Origin: Altererythrobacter lutimaris | Lineage (GTDB): Bacteria > Pseudomonadota > Alphaproteobacteria > Sphingomonadales > Sphingomonadaceae | Length of the DNA stretch: 64,000 nucleotides | Reading direction: 5' to 3' | Assembly: GCF_013371495.1 (NCBI RefSeq) | Contig: NZ_JABWTA010000001.1 | Span: 186,001-250,000 of the forward strand | Shown here: positions 25,295 through 33,701 of the stretch, in pieces | Layout: each line of letters starts with the position of its first letter | How positions within the stretch are numbered: position 1 is the first letter of the stretch | The notes under the pieces: generated by a model | Database searches by the model: none | What the model was told of the DNA's origin: nothing | Seen by the model: the letters and a program-made list of their open reading frames with translations, nothing else | Position numbers and translations under genes: made by a program

Positions 25295-26406
25295 GTGTGC
25301 ATACCTTCAAAAGTCAGAACTGGCTTGATGACTTTGCCGCTCGCCGCTTCCGCGAAAGCCTCAGCGATGTCTTCAAACCGATATGTTTTGATCAAGCGGT
25401 CAATCGGCATGTCCCCGCTCGAGAGATAGGCGATCAGCAATGGCAAGAACTCGGACGGGACCGCATCGCCTTCGATGATCCCTACAATCGACTTGGTCAT
25501 AAAATCGAGCCCGCCCGGATGCGGAACCGGGGCATCGAATTCGCCTGGCAGAGTGAGCACGCCCAGAGTGCCTCCACTGTGCAAGGCCGCGATGCACGCT
25601 TCGAATGTTGCTTGCGTGCCTGCGGTATCCAGCGCTGCTGTCACGCCGCCGTGGGTGAGCGCTTGCACTGCTTCCGCCCAATCCTTGTTGGAACCGTCGA
25701 TGACGTGCGATGCACCAAGCTCTTTGGCTAATGCCCGCCGTTCAGAACCGAGTTCAATCGCGACGATGGGGTCACAGCCGATGATTTTGCCTGCCATAAT
25801 CGCTGCGGCACCCACCGCGCCGGCGCCAACAACCAGCAAGGGCCGATCAGGTAGAGCTCCGATCTGATTGAATACCGCGCCCGCACCTGTCTGAATGCCG
25901 CAGCCAAGCGGGGCTGCTGTGACCATGTCGAGACCATCCGGAATGCGCACGAGGTTTCGCTCGGTTGCTAATGCGTAAGTGGCGAAACAGCTCTGCTGGA
26001 AGAATGCGCCACCGACTTCGCTGCCATCTTCGCGCGTCAGAGAAGGACGATCGGTAGCGCGCTGTCCCTCGATATTGAGCGCGATCCCGTCAAAGCAATA
26101 GGCTGGCCTGCCGCCCTCGCAATTGGGACAAGCGCCGCAGAAGCCGAAAGTTGCAACAACCCGGTCGCCTTTCTCGAACTGGGTTACTGCAGAGCCTGTC
26201 TCGACCACTGTTCCTGCGCCTTCATGGCCGAACACTCGCGGCGTCTCGCTCCATTGCGAGATGCCGAGATCGGTGTGGCAGATGCCTGCCGCTTCGACTT
26301 TAATCACGACTTCGTCCGGCGCTGGATCGTCAAGCATAAGTGTTTCGATCCGCGGTGGAGCGCCTTGGCCGTTACAGACGGCTGCCTGGATGGAGCGCGG
26401 CATCAA
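25291..26406 (-). CDS. Zinc-dependent medium-chain alcohol dehydrogenase (class III-like)
   Basis: The protein has 371 residues. The catalytic zinc site is GICHTDL and GHEGAGTV. The structural zinc loop CGACPNCEGGRPAYC keeps all four cysteines. The NAD fold is seen in LLVVGAGAVGAAAIMAGK. It resembles aryl-alcohol and S-(hydroxymethyl)glutathione-type dehydrogenases and oxidises an alcohol or hydroxyacid to an aldehyde. It overlaps neighbours by 4 bases on both sides, between the lyase and the flavoprotein, so it probably acts on a product or precursor of those steps. Confidence 0.88.
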   Translation of the reverse strand: MMPRSIQAAVCNGQGAPPRIETLMLDDPAPDEVVIKVEAAGICHTDLGISQWSETPRVFGHEGAGTVVETGSAVTQFEKGDRVVATFGFCGACPNCEGGRPAYCFDGIALNIEGQRATDRPSLTREDGSEVGGAFFQQSCFATYALATERNLVRIPDGLDMVTAAPLGCGIQTGAGAVFNQIGALPDRPLLVVGAGAVGAAAIMAGKIIGCDPIVAIELGSERRALAKELGASHVIDGSNKDWAEAVQALTHGGVTAALDTAGTQATFEACIAALHSGGTLGVLTLPGEFDAPVPHPGGLDFMTKSIVGIIEGDAVPSEFLPLLIAYLSSGDMPIDRLIKTYRFEDIAEAFAEAASGKVIKPVLTFEGMHT

Positions 26407-27284
26407 GCGCCCCCGTGCAGGTCTTGGAACGCGACGATTTCTTCCATTCCGAGCAAGCGAGATATCTCGCCGAAGTCGAACATGTTGTCATGCGCTGGAT
26501 TGGCATCATCGTTTGCCAGAGAATTGTAGAAGTTCGCCGCACCTTGCAGCGCCGAAAGCGATGGCCCCGCAGGATAGATAACTAGCTTTGCACCAAGCTT
26601 GGCGTAGCCTGACGGAGACAAGATCGGCGTGAAACCGCCATGCGCTGCATTGATCAGCAAAGGTTTGTCGAACGCTGCGGCTGCTGTCGCGATCTCTTCT
26701 TCGTTCTCAGGCGCTTCCAAGAAGAGTATGTCAGCACCCGCCTCGCTGTACGCTCTCAGCCTATCGATGGCAGCATCCAAACCTTCCGTACGCCGCGCAT
26801 CGGTTCGCGCAATGACCATCAGATCGTCATCGCCGCGCGTCTCAACAGCGACCCGTATTCGCTTGACCATCTCCTGCGCGGGGACAGATGTCGCTCTTCC
26901 CACATGACCGCAAATCTTGGGGAAAGGCTGATCTTCGATCTGCATCGCAGCGATCCCGGCTTGGCAGTAGAGCTGAACTGCGCGGCGCAAGTTCGTAAGG
27001 CTGCCAAAGCCGGTATCCGCGTCTGCAATGATCGGCACTTCAGCGCGTGCTGCAAACCGGCCAAAAGTGCTGACGAAATCGCTCATCCCGGCAATGCCCA
27101 CGTCGGCTTCACCATAGGCAGAGGCTGTGCCCCAATAGCCCGAGGCGTAGAGCGCTTTGTGTCCGGCGGCTTGGCCGAGCAGCAAGCTCATATGGTCGTA
27201 GATGCCCGGTGCGGCGACGATGTCTTCGCTTGCCAGCAACGCACGCAGTTGAGCGCCGCCTGAGAGTTTTTGATGCTCGTTCAT
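26403..27284 (-). CDS. Isocitrate lyase/PEP mutase superfamily lyase (methylisocitrate lyase-like)
   Basis: The protein has 293 residues, the length of PrpB and dimethylmalate lyases. Its barrel carries APGIYDHMSLLLG, LYASGYWGTAS, PIIADADTGFGS, MQIEDQPFPKICGH and ARTDARRTEGLDAAIDR. The KxCGH loop with its catalytic Cys (KICGH) points to carbon-carbon lyase activity rather than PEP mutase. The DADTG metal site is intact. Substrates in this family include 2-methylisocitrate, 2,3-dimethylmalate and oxaloacetate. Position next to a propionyl-CoA-synthetase homologue favours a methyl-branched malate or citrate, but this is inference. Confidence 0.85.
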   Translation of the reverse strand: MNEHQKLSGGAQLRALLASEDIVAAPGIYDHMSLLLGQAAGHKALYASGYWGTASAYGEADVGIAGMSDFVSTFGRFAARAEVPIIADADTGFGSLTNLRRAVQLYCQAGIAAMQIEDQPFPKICGHVGRATSVPAQEMVKRIRVAVETRGDDDLMVIARTDARRTEGLDAAIDRLRAYSEAGADILFLEAPENEEEIATAAAAFDKPLLINAAHGGFTPILSPSGYAKLGAKLVIYPAGPSLSALQGAANFYNSLANDDANPAHDNMFDFGEISRLLGMEEIVAFQDLHGGA

Positions 27285-29164
27285 GCAAAAATGCCTTTGA
27301 TTTCGTCGAGTGCGCTTGCGTCCTCGATTGTAGGCGGAATCTTGGCCTTTTCCCCGTCGGCAATTTCGCGGATGGTTTTGCGCAGGATCTTGCCCGAGCG
27401 CGTCTTGGGCAGCTTGGCGAGCACATGAACCTGCTTGAAAGCGGCAACCGGACCGATCTGAGACCGGACTGCGGCAATGAGTTCAGCTGCGAGATCAACA
27501 GCCGAAATGTTTGCGCCCGCTTTAAGGACGACAAACCCGACCGGAATCTGTCCTTTCAACTGGTCCGCTTTCCCGATCACAGCACATTCAGCGACGCTGG
27601 GATGGGCAGCCAGTACTTCTTCCATCGCAGACGAGCTTAAACGGTGGCCCGCGACATTGATGACATCATCGATGCGCGCCATCACGCTGAGATAGCCATC
27701 CTCGTCGATAAACCCACTATCGCCGGTCAGGTAATTGCCGGGGAAGCGGCTGAGATAAGCTTCCTGGTAGCGCTCAGGCGCACTCCAGAGTGTCGGTGCG
27801 AAGCCTGGGGGCAAAGGCAAGCGCGCAACAATCGCACCGCTTTCGCCAGCTGCGACAGGCTCGCCCGCCTCATTGACGCAGGCCAGATCCCACCCCGGCA
27901 TTGGCATGGTGGAGGAGCCTGCCTTGGTCGGAAACTCTTCGATGCCAAGAGGGTTGGCGGTGATCGCACTGCCGGTTTCCGTCTGCCACCAATGGTCAAC
28001 GACCGGGACACCGAGCAAATCTTGCGTCCATGCCAGCGTGTCAGGGTCAGTGCGTTCACCAGCGAGATAGACCGCATTTAGATTGGAGAGGTCTGCTTCC
28101 TTCGCGAGTTCGCCGTCGGGATCGACTTGCTTGATCGCGCGCGTCGCGGTTGGGGCAGTAAAGAAGCTGCGGACCTTGTGCTTTGCCATGATGCGCCAGA
28201 AAATCCCTGCATCAGGCGTGCCGACGGGCTTACCTTCAAAGATCACGCTGGGATTGCGATGCAGCAGCGGCGCGTAGCAAATATAGCTGTGGCCAACGAC
28301 CCAGCCTACATCGCTCGCCGCCCAATAGGCTTCACCCGGCGGGCAATTGTAGATGCCTGTCATGCTCCAGTTAAGCGTCACCAGATGCCCGCCAGTATCG
28401 CGCACGATGCCTTTCGGCTGTCCAGTCGTTCCTGACGTATAAAGGATATAGAGCGGATGCGTCGCTTCAACGGCAACGCAATCAGCTGGCTCAGAGCTAG
28501 CGATCAAAGCCGACCAGTCATGCGCGTTGTCAGCAGACAAATCGGCTTCGTGCTGCGAGCGCTGCCAGAAAATCGTGTTGGAAGGCCGATGGGCGGCGAG
28601 CGCGTAGGCATCATCAAGGATCGGCTGGTAGGGCAGCGTCTTCGTCCCTTCGATCCCGCAACTCGCAGCCAGCACGACTTTGGGCTGCGCATCATCGATG
28701 CGGGTTGCGAGTTCGGGCGCAGCAAAGCCTCCGAAAACGACTGAATGGATCGCTCCGATCCGCGCACAAGCAAGCATACCAATCACTGCTTCCGGCGAGT
28801 TTGGCATGTAGATCAGCACGCGATCGCCTTTGGTGACCTCAAGCGACGCCATCGCGCCCGCCAGTCGCGACGTCGCGTCTTGCAACTCCGCATAGGTCAG
28901 AATGCGTGACGTGTTCGTAACCGGGCTTTCGTAGATCAGAGCGGTCTCATCACCGTGACCCTCGTCAACGTGGCGGTCCACGCAATTGTAGCAGGCGTTG
29001 ATTTTGCCATCGACGAACCAGCGCGGGATGAGGTCGCCCTCGCGCTCAAGGATCGTCTGCGGCTTCACCTCCCAATGCAGTGCCTCGGCCTGTTCCGCCC
29101 AGAATGCCTCCGGCTCGTCGATCGAGCGCTGATAGATGGGAAGATAAGTGTTCATACGCGTCAT
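27281..29164 (-). CDS. Acyl-CoA synthetase of the acetate/propionate type (PrpE-like)
   Basis: The protein is 627 residues from the ATG at 29164; an ATG three codons later (29155, MNTYLP) and a GTG at 29176 are alternatives. This AMP-forming ligase has PLYILYTSGTTGQPKGIVRDTGG (phosphate loop), VVDHWWQTETG, GNYLTGDSGFIDEDGYL and the C-terminal KTRSGKILRK with the adenylating Lys. DVGWVVGHSYICYAPLL and the short-chain type opening (YQRSIDEPEAFWAEQA) make it closer to PrpE than to long-chain ligases. It is the first gene of the four-gene minus-strand operon and diverges from module B across dyad site B. Confidence 0.88.
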   Translation of the reverse strand: MTRMNTYLPIYQRSIDEPEAFWAEQAEALHWEVKPQTILEREGDLIPRWFVDGKINACYNCVDRHVDEGHGDETALIYESPVTNTSRILTYAELQDATSRLAGAMASLEVTKGDRVLIYMPNSPEAVIGMLACARIGAIHSVVFGGFAAPELATRIDDAQPKVVLAASCGIEGTKTLPYQPILDDAYALAAHRPSNTIFWQRSQHEADLSADNAHDWSALIASSEPADCVAVEATHPLYILYTSGTTGQPKGIVRDTGGHLVTLNWSMTGIYNCPPGEAYWAASDVGWVVGHSYICYAPLLHRNPSVIFEGKPVGTPDAGIFWRIMAKHKVRSFFTAPTATRAIKQVDPDGELAKEADLSNLNAVYLAGERTDPDTLAWTQDLLGVPVVDHWWQTETGSAITANPLGIEEFPTKAGSSTMPMPGWDLACVNEAGEPVAAGESGAIVARLPLPPGFAPTLWSAPERYQEAYLSRFPGNYLTGDSGFIDEDGYLSVMARIDDVINVAGHRLSSSAMEEVLAAHPSVAECAVIGKADQLKGQIPVGFVVLKAGANISAVDLAAELIAAVRSQIGPVAAFKQVHVLAKLPKTRSGKILRKTIREIADGEKAKIPPTIEDASALDEIKGIFA

Positions 29165-29225
29165 TCTCTTATGCACTCCGCCTCTATTCCTGCCTCGCTT
29201 TCGACGCTTACCTATGGCTCGATAT

Positions 29226-29242
29226 TATCCAATGAGCGGATA
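29226..29242. promoter_or_regulatory. Cluster dyad motif, site B (divergent prpE-like operon / module B)
   Basis: TATCC-AATGAGC-GGATA with perfect 5-bp arms, followed by GT. It lies 62 bases upstream of the ligase start and 92 bases upstream of the module B small gene, placing it to control both divergent units. Confidence 0.65.
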
Positions 29243-29333
29243 GTCTCTGTGGACCTTTGCGGAACTGTGCGCAGCTTTGGTATTTGAATTAGTGAGAGAT
29301 CACTCCTTGATCAGGAAAGACGTAAAGGGTGTC

Positions 29334-29678
29334 ATGAACAAGCAAACTTCCAGCACCGAAGTTCCCGCGCAATTGGGTGATGAGATCGGAGGCTCCGGCA
29401 AAGTGTATTTCGAGAATGTCGTGATCGACAATATTCTCGACGCGCTGCTCGAATTGTCTGCCGCCACATGGACATTCCAGGACCGGTTGTTGGTGCTTGA
29501 AAAAGTGCTGGAGAAGCATGGCATTAACGCCGCTGAAGAAATCGAGCAGCATGTCCCTGATGAAGCGGAAATCGAGTCGCGGGCAGAGCAGCGCGCTGCA
29601 ATGGTACAGCGCGTATTTGGCAATTTCGTTCGTCGGCCGGTTGCCGGCGTGAACATATCTGCAGGAGATCAAGCATGA
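29334..29678 (+). CDS. Small helical partner protein of methyltransferase module B
   Basis: This 114-residue protein belongs to the same family as those at 20158 and 44088. The conserved block is NILDALLELSAATWTFQDRLLVLEKVLEKHGIN, then EEIEQHVPDEAEIESRAEQR and a hydrophobic tail (MVQRVFGNFV). It has about 20 extra N-terminal residues (MNKQTSSTEVPAQLGDEIGG), no signal peptide and no cysteines. Here the small gene precedes its methyltransferase, the reverse of modules A and C, and overlaps it as ATGA. The ATG at 29334 is chosen because the upstream frame has no other good start. Confidence 0.75.
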   Translation: MNKQTSSTEVPAQLGDEIGGSGKVYFENVVIDNILDALLELSAATWTFQDRLLVLEKVLEKHGINAAEEIEQHVPDEAEIESRAEQRAAMVQRVFGNFVRRPVAGVNISAGDQA

Positions 29679-30766
29679 GCCGCGGTCACATTGGCGTTCT
29701 TCCACGTCCGACCAAACTTGAAGATGAAAGCTATCTTGAGTTCATCACCAGCTTCCGCCGTTTGGCCATTCAGGAGATGTTCCCGAAGGTAGCGGAGCAT
29801 GGCGAAGTCGCGCTCGCAAAATCGCTTGAAAAAGGTGAGATCGCCAAGCCTGCTGAAGGCGAAGCGCTCCCATTGGGCGAGATCAAGAAGGTCTTCGGCA
29901 AAAATCCGGTCACGCCCACATTCCAGCGATTTGTACGCACGCAACAGGAAATGATGTGGCGCCGTACGCGCGAAAGCTTTTATCGCAATATCGATGAAGT
30001 GATGGCCTACATGGATGATGCGGAGGCGAAATGCCCCGAGCGTATCCATATCGATCCAGATTTTGTGGAGCCGGACTACACCCGCCGCGAGATTCACTGC
30101 CAGCCGGGCGGATACACCGACGATCCGATGGGCGGCATCGTTTTTCACTATGGAACCAAGGTCTTCTACGAAGGCTTCAACGATCAGGACGAGCTCCATA
30201 TCGAGCTTGCTGAAAAAGCGACCAAACCTGCTGATGGCAAGGTCGAGCGCATTCTCGATATTGGCTGTTCAATCGGTCAGGCGACGACTGTGCTGAAGGA
30301 TTTGTATCCTGAAGCTGAAGTCTGGGGCCTGGACGTTGGTAAGCCGCTGGTTCGCTACGCCCATGCGCGCGCGCTGGAGCACGGCAAGGAAGTCCATTTC
30401 AAGCAGGGCCTGGCTGAAGACAGCGGCTTTGAAGATGGCTCATTTGATATGGTGCTGAGCTATATCCTCTTCCACGAAGTGCCAGTGAAGAAGATGAAGG
30501 AAATCATCGCTGAGACTTTCCGCGTGCTGCGGCCCGGCGGTGTCTTCTCGATCTATGAATTCCCTAGCAATGACCAGAACCAGGTCAGCGCAGCGCACCG
30601 CTTCCTGATTGACTATGACAGCAAAAACAATTGCGAGCCGTATTCACCCGGCTTCGTTGCGAGTGACTTCAAAGGTATCATTGAAGAAGCCGGCTTTGTC
30701 GTTGAGCAGGGGCCTGGGCTCACCAATGACTTCTTGCAGTCTTTGGTGGCGCGCAAGCCCGACTGA
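29675..30766 (+). CDS. SAM-dependent methyltransferase with N-terminal extension (module B)
   Basis: The protein has 363 residues, paralogous to those at 19052 and 43045. The N-terminal ~185 residues include MMWRRTRESFYRNIDEV, HIDPDFVEPDY and an IHCQPGGY segment like HRQPGGYW in module A. The catalytic fold has motif I ILDIGCSIGQATT near residue 193, WGLDVGKPLVRYAHA, SGFEDGSFDMVLSYILFHEV and FRVLRPGGVFSIYEF. Motif I reads GCSIG instead of GCGTG, which still fits a SAM loop. The gene overlaps the small partner by 4 bases and is followed by a terminator. Confidence 0.85.
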   Translation: MSRGHIGVLPRPTKLEDESYLEFITSFRRLAIQEMFPKVAEHGEVALAKSLEKGEIAKPAEGEALPLGEIKKVFGKNPVTPTFQRFVRTQQEMMWRRTRESFYRNIDEVMAYMDDAEAKCPERIHIDPDFVEPDYTRREIHCQPGGYTDDPMGGIVFHYGTKVFYEGFNDQDELHIELAEKATKPADGKVERILDIGCSIGQATTVLKDLYPEAEVWGLDVGKPLVRYAHARALEHGKEVHFKQGLAEDSGFEDGSFDMVLSYILFHEVPVKKMKEIIAETFRVLRPGGVFSIYEFPSNDQNQVSAAHRFLIDYDSKNNCEPYSPGFVASDFKGIIEEAGFVVEQGPGLTNDFLQSLVARKPD

Positions 30767-30795
30767 TCTGACAACCAAGAGTTAAACGCAGGAGA

Positions 30796-30824
30796 GCGCG
30801 TCCGGAGCGATCCGGGCGCGTTTT
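30796..30824 (+). terminator. Terminator after module B
   Basis: GCGCGTCCGGA (30796-30806) pairs with TCCGGGCGCG (30811-30820) with one G-U pair, loop GCGA, followed by TTTTCCTTT. It sits between the module B stop and the convergent monooxygenase. Confidence 0.65.
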
Positions 30825-30846
30825 CCTTTGCCGCCAGAAAGTGAGT

Positions 30847-32001
30847 TCAAGCCAGTTCGACGCTGGCTGGATCATATTTGAAGATCCCCAAAGCGTCTTC
30901 GTTTTTAGGCGGATTGTCGCGCAAGACATACGGATCCATCGCTTGCAGGCGATCACCTCCGACATTGCTTTCCGCTTGCAGGAATGCGGCGCGTTCGACG
31001 CGCGCTTTTTCATACATGGCAAGCGCCTGCAGCGGGTCTGAACTTGTCGCAAAGCACCGCCCGAGGACCACACCGTCTTCAATCGCGCTGGAGGCGCCTT
31101 GGCCCATGTAAGGGAGCATGGGGTGGGCGGCATCACCCAGCAGCCCGACGCGGCCCTTGACCCATTGGTTTAATGGCGTGCGGATGAAGAGGCCCCAGCG
31201 ATAAAGGTCGTCCTTGCCGATCGCAGCGATTGCGTCCGTCACATAATCGGTCCAGCCTTCGAAAATCGCAGCGAGCTCTGATGGGTGCGCCTTCGCATTC
31301 CAGCTTTCCTCGACCCATCCGTCTGCGCGGGTGAGGGCAACCATATTGACGAGATCAGTGCCGCGGACCGGATAAGTGACCAGGTTTTGACCGGCGCCGA
31401 TGTGATTGACGTTGGTCCGCTCGGTCGCGCAGGCGCTGAGCTTTTGCCCCGGAATGAGGGCTCGCCATGCCACATGCCCGCTAAACTCAGGTTCCGGTGT
31501 GTCGAACAGGATATCGCGGATGACGGAGCGCAATCCGTCTACCCCTATAACAACATCTGCTTCTGCAGTTGAGCCGTCATCGAAACGCATTTCGACATGG
31601 CTTTCGTCTTGCGAAAGGCCTGTCAAAGCCTTGCCCATGACGCAATTGTCCGTGCCGAACGCATCGACCAGCCCGTTCATCAAATCGGCGCGATGCAATT
31701 GCAAGTAAGGTCCGCCATATTGGTCTCGGCAGGGCACGCGATCGATGTCGAGCAGCAGCTCGCCGGTCAGCCCGTGGAAGAGCAATTGGTGAAGCGGCTC
31801 GTTAGCTGTGCTCTCAAGAAATCCGCCCAGACCAATGCTATCAAGGCCTTTGACCGCATTGGGGCTAAGCGAAATGCCTGCGCCGACTTCTCCAAATTCT
31901 GGGGCGCGTTCGTAAATGACTGGCTCCAGACCAGCCTTTAGCAAAGCAATCCCGGCGGTCAGCCCGCCAATGCCGCCACCGATAATCGCAACCCGTTTCA
32001 T
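30847..32001 (-). CDS. FAD-dependent aromatic/heteroaromatic hydroxylase (salicylate hydroxylase-like)
   Basis: The protein has 384 residues. The FAD site is RVAIIGGGIGGLTAGIALLKAG, the second motif is DVVIGVDGLRSVIRD, and the third is GRVGLLGDAAHPMLPYMGQGASSAIEDG. This is the group A flavin monooxygenase family that includes salicylate 1-monooxygenase, 3-hydroxybenzoate 6-hydroxylase and 6-hydroxynicotinate 3-monooxygenase. It needs NAD(P)H and oxygen. The ring substrate cannot be assigned. Its ATG overlaps the stop of the VAO-type oxidase upstream, so the two act in one unit. Confidence 0.88.
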   Translation of the reverse strand: MKRVAIIGGGIGGLTAGIALLKAGLEPVIYERAPEFGEVGAGISLSPNAVKGLDSIGLGGFLESTANEPLHQLLFHGLTGELLLDIDRVPCRDQYGGPYLQLHRADLMNGLVDAFGTDNCVMGKALTGLSQDESHVEMRFDDGSTAEADVVIGVDGLRSVIRDILFDTPEPEFSGHVAWRALIPGQKLSACATERTNVNHIGAGQNLVTYPVRGTDLVNMVALTRADGWVEESWNAKAHPSELAAIFEGWTDYVTDAIAAIGKDDLYRWGLFIRTPLNQWVKGRVGLLGDAAHPMLPYMGQGASSAIEDGVVLGRCFATSSDPLQALAMYEKARVERAAFLQAESNVGGDRLQAMDPYVLRDNPPKNEDALGIFKYDPASVELA

Positions 32002-33584
32002 AGTCCCAGAGCTCCCGGATTGAGGATGCCGTTGGGATCCAGTCGATGCTTCAAATCGCGCAGCAGTGCATCGGCCTCGCCTTCGCGGGTGCTTGCGTAA
32101 GGATAGAGCCTGCCGAGCTGAAAATGCGTGCTCCCATGCTCGCGCATCAGGGCCACGATTTCTTGCACCAGCTCGCGGACAAGCGCGCGGCCTTCAGGGT
32201 TGTCTGGGTATTCCTGTGCGACCCCATCAAGATAAGCGGGCGTGCGTCGCTCGTGATAGAGCATTTGGCTGTCCGGCCAGTAGAACACAGGTTCGTAAAG
32301 AGTGCCAATCCCCGCGATGCCAGCAAAGAACTCAGCGATGGTCACTTGATGCTGAGCCAATTGCGCTTGGCGTCGTTTCTTCAAGGCGACGTAATCCTCA
32401 TGGAACGCTTTGATCCGCGAGTCTGCTATCACGCCATGGATTGGCAGCAAACGGCGCCCGTCCGGATGCGTCACCGGCAATTCAGGGAAGGGCGCACTGC
32501 GCGTTGCCAGCGGCACGGTGTTGACGATTTCCTTGCCGCCTTTGGCGAGCGCTTTGATTGCGTTCAAACGGCTGCGCATCTCGTCCTTGTCGCGCGCCTC
32601 CACCATGAAATGCGCGGTGTAAGCCGCACCATCGAGGAAGCGCCGCCCGGCCATCGCGACGCGTGCCATCCGTCCGACGGCACCGATCACACTGCCTGCA
32701 GCCAAGCCGATGCGCCACATCGCTTTGACGTCCTCAACCAAGTTTGGCGGGCCAGCATTTTGCCGCGCAACATCAGCATCCATTGCGAGAAATTCGCTTG
32801 CCAGACGCTGCAAGCGCACTTCGCGCAGCATGTCAGCCATGGGCTCAAAGTCATTGAAAGCGAATGACAAACCATTGACCAAGGCAGGGCGCGGTTCGAT
32901 CTCCAGCGTTGCGGCGGTCTTTATCCCCAAAGCGCCTGCATCATTCGCAAATATGCCAGTCAGATCAGGTCCGAAATTGCGGTTGAAAGGCGTTGTGCCT
33001 GCGCTGCCGTCCGAGCCAGTATGCAGAACTTCGCCCGCTCCTGTGACGATCTCGAAGCTCTTCACTGTATTGGCGGAGGCACCAGCCACGCCGGAACCGA
33101 AAGTAACCGAGCCTTGGCTGAGGCCGCCTCCGATCGTAGCAGTCCCGCCCGACATCGGACCCCAGAACCGGGCACGCATGCCATGCTTTGCAAGCGCTTC
33201 ATCGAGCGCCGCCCATGTGCAGCCTGCTTCGACTGTCACTTCGCCATCTTGCGCATTGATCGAACGGATCGCGGACAGCCGACTGAAATCGAGAATGATG
33301 CTGCTCGTTGCGCGTGGCTGGAACGCATCTGTGTAAGACATTCCGCCGCCGCGCGGGCAAATCGCGATGCTGTTTTCGTTGCACCATTTTGCAACCTTTG
33401 CGGCATCTTGCGTCGAACCCGGTGAGACTACCGCCAAGGGCAATGCGCCTTCGAAGAACAGGTCCTGACTGGCGAAGCGCAGCTCCTCTTCGCGGGTCTC
33501 GACAGCTTCGCTACCGACTAGCTCCGTCAAAGCGGAGACTAGATCAGTTGCGAGGGTTTCAGACGGGTTCATCGGTGCATTCAT
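31998..33584 (-). CDS. FAD-binding oxidase/dehydrogenase of the VAO (PCMH) family
   Basis: The protein has 528 residues. The FAD-binding domain reads LAVVSPGSTQDAAKVAKWCNENS, ICPRGGGMSYTD, VTVEAGCTWAALDEAL, and FWGPMSGGTATIGGGLSQGS. The C-terminus DPNGILNPG is standard for 4-cresol dehydrogenase, D-lactate dehydrogenase and glycolate oxidase-like members. It oxidises an alcohol, hydroxyacid or phenolic benzylic carbon. An in-frame ATG four codons later is an alternative start. It is the first gene of the unit with the monooxygenase and diverges from the MFS operon across dyad site C. Confidence 0.85.
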   Translation of the reverse strand: MNAPMNPSETLATDLVSALTELVGSEAVETREEELRFASQDLFFEGALPLAVVSPGSTQDAAKVAKWCNENSIAICPRGGGMSYTDAFQPRATSSIILDFSRLSAIRSINAQDGEVTVEAGCTWAALDEALAKHGMRARFWGPMSGGTATIGGGLSQGSVTFGSGVAGASANTVKSFEIVTGAGEVLHTGSDGSAGTTPFNRNFGPDLTGIFANDAGALGIKTAATLEIEPRPALVNGLSFAFNDFEPMADMLREVRLQRLASEFLAMDADVARQNAGPPNLVEDVKAMWRIGLAAGSVIGAVGRMARVAMAGRRFLDGAAYTAHFMVEARDKDEMRSRLNAIKALAKGGKEIVNTVPLATRSAPFPELPVTHPDGRRLLPIHGVIADSRIKAFHEDYVALKKRRQAQLAQHQVTIAEFFAGIAGIGTLYEPVFYWPDSQMLYHERRTPAYLDGVAQEYPDNPEGRALVRELVQEIVALMREHGSTHFQLGRLYPYASTREGEADALLRDLKHRLDPNGILNPGALGL

Positions 33585-33635
33585 GGTCAGTCTGTTTACG
33601 TCCTAAACCAATTCTCGCGAGATAGCGCAATCGGC

Positions 33636-33652
33636 TGTCCACTACGCGGATA
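33636..33652. promoter_or_regulatory. Cluster dyad motif, site C (divergent FAD oxidase / MFS operons)
   Basis: TGTCC-ACTACGC-GGATA, followed by GT. The same bases also form a second exact dyad, CCACTA-cgcgga-TAGTGG (33639-33656). It is 52 bases from the oxidase start and 50 bases from the MFS start, well placed to control both. Confidence 0.65.
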
Positions 33653-33701
33653 GTGGCGCGCGTAATTGTGCGATGAATGGTGGGGCGGGCTAGGCGCACT
33701 T

